From Alkalimarinus sediminis (GTDB lineage: Bacteria > Pseudomonadota > Gammaproteobacteria > Pseudomonadales > Oleiphilaceae): 64,000 bases of DNA. The stretch is taken from NCBI RefSeq assembly GCF_026427595.1, contig NZ_CP101527.1, positions 939,001 to 1,003,000 on the forward strand, in the 5' to 3' direction. This document shows positions 49,508 to 58,395 of the stretch, in pieces. Made by a program: the position numbers and the translations under genes. The notes under the pieces were generated by a model. It was not told the origin of the DNA and did not search any database. It worked only from the letters and a program-made list of their open reading frames with translations. Position 1 is the stretch's first letter. Every line of letters starts with the position of its first letter.

Positions 49508-52500
49508 TGAACCTTGCTGAATGGAGTATTCGAAACAGAGTTATTACCTGGACTATTACCATTATTCTTGCTGTGGTAGGGGCTATTGCATTTGAAAATT
49601 TGAGTCGGCTTGAAGATCCTGAATTTACCATCAAAGAAGCGGTTGTTATGACGCCATATCCTGGAGCGTCTGCTGCAGAAGTCGAGGAGGAGGTTACAGA
49701 CCTAATAGAGCGTGCCGCTCAAGAAATGGGACAGTTGGATCGCGTTGAGTCTAAATCATCACGAGGGCTTTCAATCGTTAAAGTTGTGATGAAAGACAAA
49801 TACGATGCAAAGGGGCTCCCCCAGGTTTGGGATGAATTGCGCAGGAAGATAAATGATAATCAGAGAAAGCTGCCTCCAGGAGCAGGCCCCTCTATCGTCA
49901 ATGATGACTTTGGTGATGTCTATGGCGTTTTTGTTGCCTTAACAGGGGATGGATATACAAACCCTGAACTGTACGAGCTTGCAAAATATCTTCGTCGGGA
50001 GTTATTAACGGTTAAGGATGTTAAAAAAATAGCATTCTATGGGGTACAGCAAGAAGTCATCTATATAGAAATGCTGCGGGAGAAAATGTCAGATTTGGGT
50101 GTTTCACCCGATGACATCTATCATGCGCTAGGCTCCAAAAACACGGCCGTAAGCTCTGGCTATATCACAGTTGGCCCAGACCGAATTGCGCTTAACCCGA
50201 CTGGCGAGTTTCAGTCTGAACAAGAGTTTGGTGACCTGCTTATCCGCTCTCGACAAAGTGATAATAAAAGCCAGGTATTCTTGCGTGATGTCGCCAAGAT
50301 CGTCAGAGGATTCAAAGACCCGACCGACACGGTATTACGCTATGATGGCAAGGAAGCAGTTGGGTTGGCTATTTCTACTGCAATGGGTGGCAATGTCGTA
50401 GAGATGGGAGAAGGGCTCAAGGAAAAGCTTGAATTAATTAAGCCCAATATACCGCTCGGGATAGATGTAAACCCCATATCCATCCAATTTGATACAGTTA
50501 CCGAAGCAATTAATGGTTTCTTGATAAACCTGATAGAAGCTGTTGTTATCGTTATTTTCATATTGCTGCTGTTTATGGGGTTAAGGAGTGGCCTTGTTAT
50601 CGGCGCCGTACTCGTGGTGACGATCATGGGTACGTTTATCTTTATGAGTATGCTCAATATTACACTTGAGCGCATCTCATTGGGTGCATTGATCATTGCA
50701 TTAGGTATGTTGGTGGATAATGCCATTGTGGTGACTGACGGTATGCGTATTAGAATCAACAAGGGCGAAAATGCGCTTAAAGCGGCATCTGCTGTTGTTG
50801 GCCAGACCTCTATACCTCTGTTAGGTGCGACCGCTATTGCAATTACCGCATTTGCCGCCATTGGTACTAATGATGATAGTACTGGTGAATACACCCGCTC
50901 GCTATTCACCGTTATACTCATATCGCTCTCTATGAGTTGGGTGACGGCGGTGACGATTACACCGTTACTGTGCGAACATTTCTTAAAACCAGTCAAACAG
51001 CAGCCTGGTGAAGAGAAAGACCCATACGATAGCCCATTCTATAGAGGGTACCGCACTTTTCTTGCTCGCTGCATACAGTTTAGATGGGTAACTATTGGGG
51101 TTATTATTGCGGTCTTTGCTGCATCTTTGTATGGCTTTGGTCTTCTTAAAAATAGCTTCTTTCCTGACTCAACTCGTCCACAATTTTATGTCGACCTCTG
51201 GTTCCCCGAAGGTACAGAGATAGAAGAAACAGTCAGAAGAGTGGCCCGTGTTGAAGAAAAACTCAAAGATTACGACCCCGTTACGCATATAACGTCGCAA
51301 ATAGGCGGGGGAGAGATACGATTCCTTCTGACTTATACGCCAGAATACAACTACCCTAGCTTTGCCCGCATTATTGTTGATATTGATGACTTCAAGAAGA
51401 TGCCCGAGTTGACCGCCCAACTACAACAAGACCTTGAAGAGTTTGTACCAGAGGCCAATGTTAATGTGAGACTCTTTGTTAATGGTCCTGCGACAGGGGG
51501 TAAGATTCAATTGAGAATTCTTGGTCCAGATGCCAGTGAACTTAGACGTTTGGCGGACAAGGCGTTAGATGAAATTGAGGCTGACCCCGACGCTAAAGCG
51601 GTCAGAAATGAGTGGCGAAGCAAGGTAAAAGTCTTACGCCCTCAGTTTTCCGAGTCGCCAGCCTCTATTGCAGGGATTGAGAGGCCAGATGTAGCGACTG
51701 CGTTCAAATACTCCGTCGAAGGCGTTAATGCAGGTGTCTATCGTGAACGTGATGAATTATTACCGATCATTGCTCGAGCACCGAAAGAGGAGCGAGTAGA
51801 CCTTGAGAGCCTTGACCAAGTGAGAGTGTGGAGCCCAGCAGCGCAACAGATGATTCCTGTTGGTCAGGTGATGTCACGATTTGAAACTGATTTTGAAGAC
51901 CCTCATATTTGGCGATGGAATCGAGTGTCTATGATTCGTATCCATGTAGATCAGCGAACCGGCTTGCCGAGTGAGTTGTTTGCTCGTATTAAGCCAAAGG
52001 TTGAGCAGGCTATTGGTGTAGATCTCGCTCAATATAATGGCGCGAAACCGCTCAGGGAGGGCGAAACGTTTAATGCTAACACCATTCCCGTGCGATGGAA
52101 TGATCAGATCCCGATAGCAGGTATGCCAGGTTACTATATGGCTTGGGGTGGTGAAGGCGAATCTTCCGTAAAAGCATCTGGTCAAATAGCAGCAGCTTTA
52201 CCGATCTTTTTTGGCCTCATGATATTTATCGTGATATGCCTGTTTAACTCGATTAAGAAAACGCTGGTTATCTGGTTAACAGTGCCGTTAGCGGTTATTG
52301 GCGTAACGGTGGGCTTACTGATATTTGATCAACCGTTTGGCTTCATGTCGCTGTTAGGGTTTATGAGCTTGGCAGGCATGTTGATTAAAAATGCGATCGT
52401 GTTGGTGGACCAGGTTGATGTAGAGTTGGAAGAAGGTAAAGCGCCATATCAGGCGATTCTTGACTCAGGTGTTAGTCGATTGATCCCGGTTGCAATGGCC

Positions 52501-52659
52501 GCATTAACCACTATTTTGGGAATGGTGCCACTGTTGGGTGACGCATTCTTTATCGCAATGGCTGTTACTATTATGTTTGGTTTGCTATTTGCGTCAGTTT
52601 TAACGTTGATTATTGTGCCTGTGTTTTATGCCACAATATTTCGAATTAAAGCGGACTAA
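49507..52659 (+). CDS. RND efflux pump, AcrB/HAE-like inner membrane subunit
   Basis: 1050 aa with 12 predicted membrane helices and two large periplasmic loops. TM4 reads GMLVDNAIVV, so the usual Asp-Asp proton relay is Asp-Asn, while the TM10 Lys is kept in GMLIKNAIVLVDQV. The N-terminus MNLAEWSIRNRVITW is typical of this clade. The operon supplies adaptor plus pump, and no outer-membrane TolC-like factor is adjacent, so it presumably uses one encoded elsewhere. Substrates are unknown. Confidence 0.95.
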   Translation: MNLAEWSIRNRVITWTITIILAVVGAIAFENLSRLEDPEFTIKEAVVMTPYPGASAAEVEEEVTDLIERAAQEMGQLDRVESKSSRGLSIVKVVMKDKYDAKGLPQVWDELRRKINDNQRKLPPGAGPSIVNDDFGDVYGVFVALTGDGYTNPELYELAKYLRRELLTVKDVKKIAFYGVQQEVIYIEMLREKMSDLGVSPDDIYHALGSKNTAVSSGYITVGPDRIALNPTGEFQSEQEFGDLLIRSRQSDNKSQVFLRDVAKIVRGFKDPTDTVLRYDGKEAVGLAISTAMGGNVVEMGEGLKEKLELIKPNIPLGIDVNPISIQFDTVTEAINGFLINLIEAVVIVIFILLLFMGLRSGLVIGAVLVVTIMGTFIFMSMLNITLERISLGALIIALGMLVDNAIVVTDGMRIRINKGENALKAASAVVGQTSIPLLGATAIAITAFAAIGTNDDSTGEYTRSLFTVILISLSMSWVTAVTITPLLCEHFLKPVKQQPGEEKDPYDSPFYRGYRTFLARCIQFRWVTIGVIIAVFAASLYGFGLLKNSFFPDSTRPQFYVDLWFPEGTEIEETVRRVARVEEKLKDYDPVTHITSQIGGGEIRFLLTYTPEYNYPSFARIIVDIDDFKKMPELTAQLQQDLEEFVPEANVNVRLFVNGPATGGKIQLRILGPDASELRRLADKALDEIEADPDAKAVRNEWRSKVKVLRPQFSESPASIAGIERPDVATAFKYSVEGVNAGVYRERDELLPIIARAPKEERVDLESLDQVRVWSPAAQQMIPVGQVMSRFETDFEDPHIWRWNRVSMIRIHVDQRTGLPSELFARIKPKVEQAIGVDLAQYNGAKPLREGETFNANTIPVRWNDQIPIAGMPGYYMAWGGEGESSVKASGQIAAALPIFFGLMIFIVICLFNSIKKTLVIWLTVPLAVIGVTVGLLIFDQPFGFMSLLGFMSLAGMLIKNAIVLVDQVDVELEEGKAPYQAILDSGVSRLIPVAMAALTTILGMVPLLGDAFFIAMAVTIMFGLLFASVLTLIIVPVFYATIFRIKAD

Positions 52660-52685
52660 TCAGGCTATTGATTAATGTAAAACCG

Positions 52686-52723
52686 CCAGCACTGCAGCCA
52701 AATAAGCAGTAGTGCTGGTTTTC
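52686..52723 (+). terminator. Terminator of the RND operon
   Basis: ccagcact and agtgctgg form the base of the stem, with gc pairs further in, and ttttcttgt follows. Confidence 0.65.
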
Positions 52724-52786
52724 TTGTACTAATAACGTCACTGCCTTGTTAGGTGCATACCCCTCAAGTTGATACCGGTTAGTAAT

Positions 52787-53533
52787 CTATTTGCTCTTTC
52801 CTGTCCGACTATCTGAAATATAAAGCCCCACGAACCTTGCCATAACAATCGCAAGATAAAGCTGCCCTATGACTGTCTGAGCAGAGACCCAAGCTCTTGC
52901 AATAGGGTGGACAGGGGTGATGTCACCATAGCCAAGGGTGGTCATGGTCACAAAGCTAAAGTATGAGAATATGGTGATAGGGTCATTCTCTGGGAGAACG
53001 CTTTCTTGAAGCGTTGCAGAGAACGTAAACGCGTTTTCCAGGGTGTTGTAGGTGGTGATGTAAATGAATGACCAAATAATCGCGATAAAAAAGTAGAGGC
53101 ATACAGCTGCGTAAATCACGTTGATCGAGACCGTCTTGCTTCGTGCCAGAAAGCGCCCTAAAAATACACATATATAGGCAAAAAAAGCGATGTATGAGAG
53201 TGTTGCGGTTAGAGAGTTAAGGTACTTCTCATCAAAATAGTAGAGGGTATTAATGACCAACACCGGTAAAAGTATCAATAGGCCTATAATAAAAAAACGA
53301 CGATTGTCAGTAACCAGATAAAGAGATGTTAAAAATATTGTCGAAATAAAAGGGTTGAGCAGTAAACCTTCAAAATGAAGGAGTGAATACTCCCTGAGAT
53401 ACGGCGGCACAATCAGCATAATTAATAAACTGATTAGTAATAGTAAAAAGCTATGTTTAGGTACTTTAGGTAGTTTCATAGGTTTAATCATAGGTGAAAT
53501 GTAGGGCTGCGCGCCTCTTAATGACCAGTGCAT
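52787..53533 (-). CDS. Potassium channel-like protein
   Basis: 248 aa. Several hydrophobic helices fill residues 25-160, then the pore unit: outer helix, pore loop with selectivity filter TLGYGDITP near residue 207, and the inner helix (VIGQLYLAIVMARFVGLYI). Only one pore per chain, so a tetramer is expected. There is no RCK or cyclic-nucleotide domain. The start could be any of three Met codons within the first 19 residues. Confidence 0.88.
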   Translation of the reverse strand: MHWSLRGAQPYISPMIKPMKLPKVPKHSFLLLLISLLIMLIVPPYLREYSLLHFEGLLLNPFISTIFLTSLYLVTDNRRFFIIGLLILLPVLVINTLYYFDEKYLNSLTATLSYIAFFAYICVFLGRFLARSKTVSINVIYAAVCLYFFIAIIWSFIYITTYNTLENAFTFSATLQESVLPENDPITIFSYFSFVTMTTLGYGDITPVHPIARAWVSAQTVIGQLYLAIVMARFVGLYISDSRTGKSK

Positions 53534-53693
53534 TGACGCTTAAAAAACACTCTTGGGCAAGTAAGTGGGCTCTGAGGCTATTTTTCTAAGTAAAGGCACA
53601 TAATTACGAAATTTATCCTACATTTCTTAGTTTTGACTGGCAAGTTCTGCAAATATGACCTAACTATTAAAGTAGGTTCCCGCGGAGATGCTG

Positions 53694-53966
53694 ATGAAAC
53701 AGTTATTGCTTAATCAAACCTGTGTTTTTCACCTGACTAGAATGGCATTTCGAGTTCAGAACAAGTATAAAAAACGCTATCACCTTACCGACGAAGATGA
53801 CCTGCTTGCGTTGATTCATTTTGTCGACAATAGTAAAGATATTGAGCTACGACGTAGCTTTATGTTGTTCTATATCAACTGCCCAGATGCCATAAAAGAT
53901 TATCTTGAGAGTCATCATGATATCCAGTCACCGATCGAATGCTATCAGTCGCTAGGTAGTCTTTAG
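53694..53966 (+). CDS. Unknown small protein
   Basis: About 90 aa from the ATG at 53694, which has ggag eight bases upstream. Basic N-terminal half (FRVQNKYKKRYHLTDEDDLLALIHFVD) and a helical C-terminus. No family is recognised, and there is no membrane helix or signal. It is divergent from the K+ channel gene. Confidence 0.68.
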   Translation: MKQLLLNQTCVFHLTRMAFRVQNKYKKRYHLTDEDDLLALIHFVDNSKDIELRRSFMLFYINCPDAIKDYLESHHDIQSPIECYQSLGSL

Positions 53967-54032
53967 TCGAAAGAGCTTTTCTGGTGACGCAAAGTGGATA
54001 CACACGTTTGATAGTCTCAGAAAGGTTGATAT

Positions 54033-54503
54033 ATGGAAGGCTTTATAGCTGCAAGGGTTATACATGTACTAAGTGTAGTGTTTTGGATTGGCGGTGTTGC
54101 GATGGTAACAACGATTCTGTTGCCTTCGGTTCGTCAATTTAAAACAGCAGAGGAGCGAGTGGCTTTTTTTGAGCAAGTAGAGGGGCGGTTTGCTCTTCAA
54201 TCTCGTGTGACGACTGTGCTGGCTGGGTTATCTGGCTTTTATCTGGTTCATGTATTGGATGCATGGAGTCGGTTTGGTCAGATTGAATACTGGTGGATGA
54301 CCATGATGGTGGTTGTATGGTTGATATTTACCTTAATGCTGTTTGTACTGGAACCTCTCATTCTACATAAACTCTTTATCCGCAAGGCTAAAGCTCAGCC
54401 AGAAAAGACGTTCTCAACTATTCAAAATATGCACTGGTTATTATTGACCGTAAGTTTAGTAACAGTGGCCGGTGCGGTTGCGGGTAGTCATGGTTGGATT
54501 TAG
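54033..54503 (+). CDS. Four-helix membrane protein, CopD-like
   Basis: 156 aa with four predicted membrane helices. The first contains RVIHVLSVVFWIGGV, matching the His-containing first helix of the CopD/DUF2269-type proteins, and the last ends in GAVAGSHGW. His residues in helices 1, 2 and 4 could bind heme or copper. No copper-resistance genes are nearby, so the function is open. Confidence 0.75.
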   Translation: MEGFIAARVIHVLSVVFWIGGVAMVTTILLPSVRQFKTAEERVAFFEQVEGRFALQSRVTTVLAGLSGFYLVHVLDAWSRFGQIEYWWMTMMVVVWLIFTLMLFVLEPLILHKLFIRKAKAQPEKTFSTIQNMHWLLLTVSLVTVAGAVAGSHGWI

Positions 54504-54579
54504 ATGCTAGGTTTTTAGGAACAGGTTTTATTTTATTAGCTTGCACCTGATCTAATCTCTATTGCTGCGCAGGTGAAGC

Positions 54580-54595
54580 GGTGCGCAAGCGCACC
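54580..54595. terminator. Hairpin between the CopD-like and FHA genes
   Basis: ggtgcgc and gcgcacc pair perfectly around two bases, between two convergent genes. Confidence 0.45.
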
Positions 54596-54678
54596 TTATA
54601 TTATTCTAGTCAAATAACAACTGTCTGCATTTTGTACTTTGCATCTAAGATTGATGGTCGTCACTCATCTTCTATTTT

Positions 54679-55575
54679 CTATTTAAGAAGAAATATAGCA
54701 ACCAGTAATGTAACCGCAAACCCGGCTATAGCAAACCACCAGTAGCGGTGGTTTTTCTTGGCTGAACCAGGCTCTTCTATCCAGGGTTGTTTGCCGTTAG
54801 ATGCCAAAGGGTGCTTTTTGATAGCGGCCTTAGTCGGTGCTTTTCGCTCTTTCGCGGCTTTTGATTGTTGTTGGTTAGGTTGTTGGTTAGGTTGTCGGGT
54901 AGCTGCTGCTTTTTTGGCTGGTGTAGCGGTTCGAATAATGGTTTTGTTTGGGTCTTCTGCAGGGCCTATTACTTCAAATGTAATGACATCAAGTTTGATT
55001 TTATCCCCAGACTTAGCATAGCTCTCTGTTATTCGCTTGCCGTTTAAATAGGTGCCATTACTTGAGTCTAGGTCTCTCACTAACAGCTTACCGCCTTTGA
55101 CCTCTACTTCTGCATGGTGTCTCGACAGGTGCTCGACTGGGATACTGATATCGCAGTTGGAATCTCGTCCTAACGAGACCTTTTGGTTAACCGTAAATAC
55201 CTCGTTTTCCATCCAGCTCGCGGTTGATTTTAATTTCCATTCTGGCGACTTACCCGGCTTTAAACCAATAGCAGATTGATACTGGGTTGAGTGTGGGTCG
55301 ATTACATCAAGCTGAACATTGCCCAATTGGATGACATCGCCCGCTTTTAGCGTTGCTTCGCTTAGTAATTTTTCATCATTTATTGTGCATGAGCCTGCAG
55401 GGTCTTTGTTTACAAGTGTTGTTTGATTGTTTGCAGTTCTAATTTCTAGGTGAACATCAGAGATGTCGGCTTCATTGATCACTAAACTATTTTCAGGCGA
55501 GCGCCCAATGGTGAATAGCGGATCAACCAACCATATGGCTTCTTGCCGTCTATCTCTAAATTGAAGTTTAAGCAT
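54679..55575 (-). CDS. Tail-anchored protein with two FHA domains
   Basis: 298 aa. FHA domain 1 (about residues 15-85) has FTIGRSPENSLV and ISDVHLEIR. FHA domain 2 (about 120-195) has SLGRDSNCDISIP, LSRHHAEV and DLDSSNGTYLNGKRI, the complete phosphothreonine-binding signature. A basic, Gln/Pro/Lys-rich linker follows (about 205-270), then one membrane helix at the extreme C-terminus (WWFAIAGFAVTLLVAIFLL). The ATG at 55575 has aagg eight bases upstream. It is divergent from the PP2C-kinase pair and probably reads phosphorylation by that kinase. Confidence 0.88.
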   Translation of the reverse strand: MLKLQFRDRRQEAIWLVDPLFTIGRSPENSLVINEADISDVHLEIRTANNQTTLVNKDPAGSCTINDEKLLSEATLKAGDVIQLGNVQLDVIDPHSTQYQSAIGLKPGKSPEWKLKSTASWMENEVFTVNQKVSLGRDSNCDISIPVEHLSRHHAEVEVKGGKLLVRDLDSSNGTYLNGKRITESYAKSGDKIKLDVITFEVIGPAEDPNKTIIRTATPAKKAAATRQPNQQPNQQQSKAAKERKAPTKAAIKKHPLASNGKQPWIEEPGSAKKNHRYWWFAIAGFAVTLLVAIFLLK

Positions 55576-55658
55576 GTTAAAAACCTTGAAGTTCAAAACG
55601 ATGAAATTGAGCGTATTGCTAATGAGTATAGCGTGTAACCGCTAATTGTGAGCCGTTA

Positions 55659-55690
55659 TTAGGTTTCATTTGTAAATAAATGAAACCTAA
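55659..55690. promoter_or_regulatory. 13-bp perfect inverted repeat in the FHA/PP2C divergent region
   Basis: ttaggtttcattt and aaatgaaacctaa are perfectly complementary around gtaaat. It lies 84 bases before the FHA start and 108 bases before the PP2C start, so it may be an operator serving both promoters. Confidence 0.55.
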
Positions 55691-55696
55691 CGATAT

Positions 55697-55727
55697 TTGA
55701 TGTTAAGCGTTTTTTTTAACCTATACT
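55697..55727 (+). promoter_or_regulatory. Possible sigma-70 promoter for the PP2C-kinase operon
   Basis: ttgatg and tatact are spaced 19 bases apart, which is longer than optimal. It lies just downstream of the inverted repeat. Confidence 0.3.
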
Positions 55728-55798
55728 GAAGTAAGGGCGACTTATTCTCGCTGGAGCCTTGCTGATGAGATTTAACTTTAATATGCAATTCGGTACTG

Positions 55799-56668
55799 AT
55801 GACTATGTTTAAATCGGCGGCTAAGTCGCATATAGGGCATGTGAGGTCCTGCAACGAAGATAGTTTTATAGAAAACCCAAAGATAGGGCTTTGGCTCGTA
55901 GCCGATGGTGTTGGGGGGAATACTCACGGAGACTTTGCCAGCCAGTTGGTTTCGCAAACAATAGAGAGAAAGATTCGTCTAGGCAGCACCTTAAAAGAAG
56001 CAGTAGAAGAAGCGCACTTAATCGTTATTAAGTTGGGGCGAGACAAACCTGAAGTTTCAGGAATGGCATCGACGGTTGTTGCGGCACATTTTAAAGGAAC
56101 TCAGTTTGAAATTTGTTGGGTCGGTGATAGTCGGGCTTATCTAGTGAGCCAAAACGATGAAATGACTCAGTTGACCGTCGATCATAATCACGCTCAGGTT
56201 TTAGTAGACTCGGGTGAAATAAGTCTAGAAGAAGCCCAGCAACACCCCTCTCAGCGAGTACTAATGCATGCAGTGGGAATAAGTGATAAAGAGTGGAAAG
56301 TAGATCAGTGTGAAGGCGAACTTCGACCTGGAGAAAGATTGCTGCTCTGCAGCGACGGGCTGACCGGTGAGTTGAAGGATGGCGATATTCTGGCATTGTT
56401 GGGTGAGGATAAACCGTTAACAGTAATAGTCGATGAGTTGATAGAAGGCGCACTAGATAGTGGCGGCAGCGATAATATTACATTAACGTTGATTGAACTT
56501 GACCGTCACGGGGTTAAGGCAAGCCAACAACATAAACTGAATCAGCTAGAAGAGGCAGATGAACAGCTGCCTCTCGCTCAGTCAGGGTCGAAAACAGCGA
56601 TCTCATATATAGCTTTGGGTGTTGTGGCTGCTCTTGTGGTGGTGGCGACTGCGGTGTGGGTGGCATAA
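55799..56668 (+). CDS. Tail-anchored PP2C-type protein phosphatase
   Basis: 289 aa. All core metal and phosphate motifs of the PPM family are present in order: RSCNEDSF, VADGVGGN, WVGDSRAYL, CSDGLTGEL and GSDNITLTLIEL. A short linker leads to one membrane helix at the extreme C-terminus (ISYIALGVVAALVVVATAVWV), so the catalytic domain faces the cytoplasm. It ends two bases before the kinase ATG and is its natural antagonist. Confidence 0.95.
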   Translation: MTMFKSAAKSHIGHVRSCNEDSFIENPKIGLWLVADGVGGNTHGDFASQLVSQTIERKIRLGSTLKEAVEEAHLIVIKLGRDKPEVSGMASTVVAAHFKGTQFEICWVGDSRAYLVSQNDEMTQLTVDHNHAQVLVDSGEISLEEAQQHPSQRVLMHAVGISDKEWKVDQCEGELRPGERLLLCSDGLTGELKDGDILALLGEDKPLTVIVDELIEGALDSGGSDNITLTLIELDRHGVKASQQHKLNQLEEADEQLPLAQSGSKTAISYIALGVVAALVVVATAVWVA

Positions 56669-56670
56669 AG

Positions 56671-58395
56671 ATGGCTGATGGACGTTATAAATACCTTGAG
56701 GTGATCGGCGAAGGCGGTATGGCGACGGTTTACCGGGGTGTGCAAAACTCGTTAAATCGCCAAGTGGCTATAAAAGTACTCTCTGCGGATTTATCTGACA
56801 ACCCGTCTATTATCAAACGTTTTAAGCGAGAGTCATTGATTATTGCAGGGCTTAATCACCCCAATATCATACATGTGATTGATAAAGGTACTACCAGCTC
56901 GGGCCGCCCTGTATTTGTAATGGAGTATGTCGAAGGGCAGACATTGAGTGATGTGATCTACCAGAACGCGCTGACCTTCAATCGAAAAATTGATCTCCTG
57001 ATTCAAGTTTGTAAAGGGCTAGCCTATGCCCACAAGTTAGGGGTTATTCATCGGGACATCAAACCTGCCAATATACTGGTGGACCATGAAGGGAATGCTC
57101 GTTTGCTAGACTTTGGTATTGCGTCATTTTTTAAGGATAAGCAAGCCAGCGACGAAAACGAAACCAAGCTCGTAATGGGGACCGAAGCCTATATGGCACC
57201 GGAGCAGCATCAGGGAATCTCAGAGACCTCAGAGTTAAGTGATATTTACTCTCTCGGTGTTGTTATTTATGAACTCCTCAGTGGGCAGCTACCAAGTACC
57301 CCAATAAAGCCATTAACAGCCCTTGTAACGGATGTGACTGAAGAACTGAATGCTTTGGTGATGCAATGCCTTTCGATGCACAGAGAAGACAGACCAGCCT
57401 CGGTAGAAGATGTAAAGAACATTATCTTACGGGTAATGCAGGGGCAGCACCTAGGGCAGGCACAGCAAGATCGTGCAGGGGAAGGGCTGGCAGCGATTAA
57501 AAAGCGGTTTGGTTTGTTGGATGTTATTCGTGATGACCGGCATGGTGCTGTGTATCTATACGAAGAGAAGTCATCTAATAACCTGTTAGTTATCAAAAAG
57601 AAGGTTGGTAAGTCATCCGGTCTCAAAGAGGCTAAAATACTGAGTCAGCTTAAACACCCAAACATCGCCAATATCCACGGTACATCGAATAAAGAGCATG
57701 TGTTTATTATTGTTATGGAGTATGTAGCGGGTGGCTCACTTCAAGATCGATTGATTGAACCGATGCCGATGGCGACGTTCTTACCTTTAGCTAACCAAAT
57801 ATGTGATGGCTTAACCTTTGCTCATAGAAATCGTGTGATTCATGGTAATTTAAGGCCTAGTAATATTTTACTAACCTCCGATTTACAACCAAGGCTGTCT
57901 GATTTTGGTTTGGATGAACACTATCGTATTGAGGCAGATAAAAAGAACTGGTATCGGCCTGAAGGAAAAGAAAGCAATGAATTGACCGATATATTTGCTT
58001 TAGGGGCTATTTTCTTTCATGCATTAACTGGCGCGCCTCCCGAGTTTAAAACGGGAGGATTGGTACGCACTGCAATATTTGAGGCATTGGATGGTGAGCT
58101 TCAGGCGCTGTTATTAAGAATGCTTGAGAAAGACCCACTGCAAAGACCTCAGAGCGTTGAAGCGGTGCAATCTGAGTTGTACTTGTTGGTTCAAGACCAA
58201 AAAACGGTAATTAAGCCTGCTAACAAGCGAAAAGGAGTAGGTAAGGGAAGCGACAACCACTCTCGAACACATGCTTGGCCACGGTTAACGGTGATTCTCG
58301 CTACTATAGCAGCCTTGTCAGTGAGCCTTAATGTTATTCTCTTAACCGGCTCGGATGAAATGGTTATAGCAATGATTGCTTCAATATTTAACTGA
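56671..58395 (+). CDS. Tail-anchored Ser/Thr kinase with a C-terminal pseudokinase domain
   Basis: 574 aa. Kinase domain 1 (about residues 8-265) has the Gly loop GEGGMATVY, Lys35 in VAIKVL, HRDIKPAN (127-134), DFG at 147-149 and APEQ, so it should be active. Kinase-like domain 2 (about 280-510) lacks a Gly loop, keeps Lys309 in VIKKK and DFG at 411-413, but reads HGNLRPSN at 391-398, so the catalytic Asp is Asn393. One membrane helix (about 540-560) sits near the C-terminus with a 14-residue tail. No PASTA or other extracellular sensor is present. Confidence 0.93.
   Translation: MADGRYKYLEVIGEGGMATVYRGVQNSLNRQVAIKVLSADLSDNPSIIKRFKRESLIIAGLNHPNIIHVIDKGTTSSGRPVFVMEYVEGQTLSDVIYQNALTFNRKIDLLIQVCKGLAYAHKLGVIHRDIKPANILVDHEGNARLLDFGIASFFKDKQASDENETKLVMGTEAYMAPEQHQGISETSELSDIYSLGVVIYELLSGQLPSTPIKPLTALVTDVTEELNALVMQCLSMHREDRPASVEDVKNIILRVMQGQHLGQAQQDRAGEGLAAIKKRFGLLDVIRDDRHGAVYLYEEKSSNNLLVIKKKVGKSSGLKEAKILSQLKHPNIANIHGTSNKEHVFIIVMEYVAGGSLQDRLIEPMPMATFLPLANQICDGLTFAHRNRVIHGNLRPSNILLTSDLQPRLSDFGLDEHYRIEADKKNWYRPEGKESNELTDIFALGAIFFHALTGAPPEFKTGGLVRTAIFEALDGELQALLLRMLEKDPLQRPQSVEAVQSELYLLVQDQKTVIKPANKRKGVGKGSDNHSRTHAWPRLTVILATIAALSVSLNVILLTGSDEMVIAMIASIFN

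Noticed and set aside
50340-50996. 218-codon minus-strand frame
   Set aside because: It lies wholly antisense to the conserved RND pump and shows no recognisable protein features.
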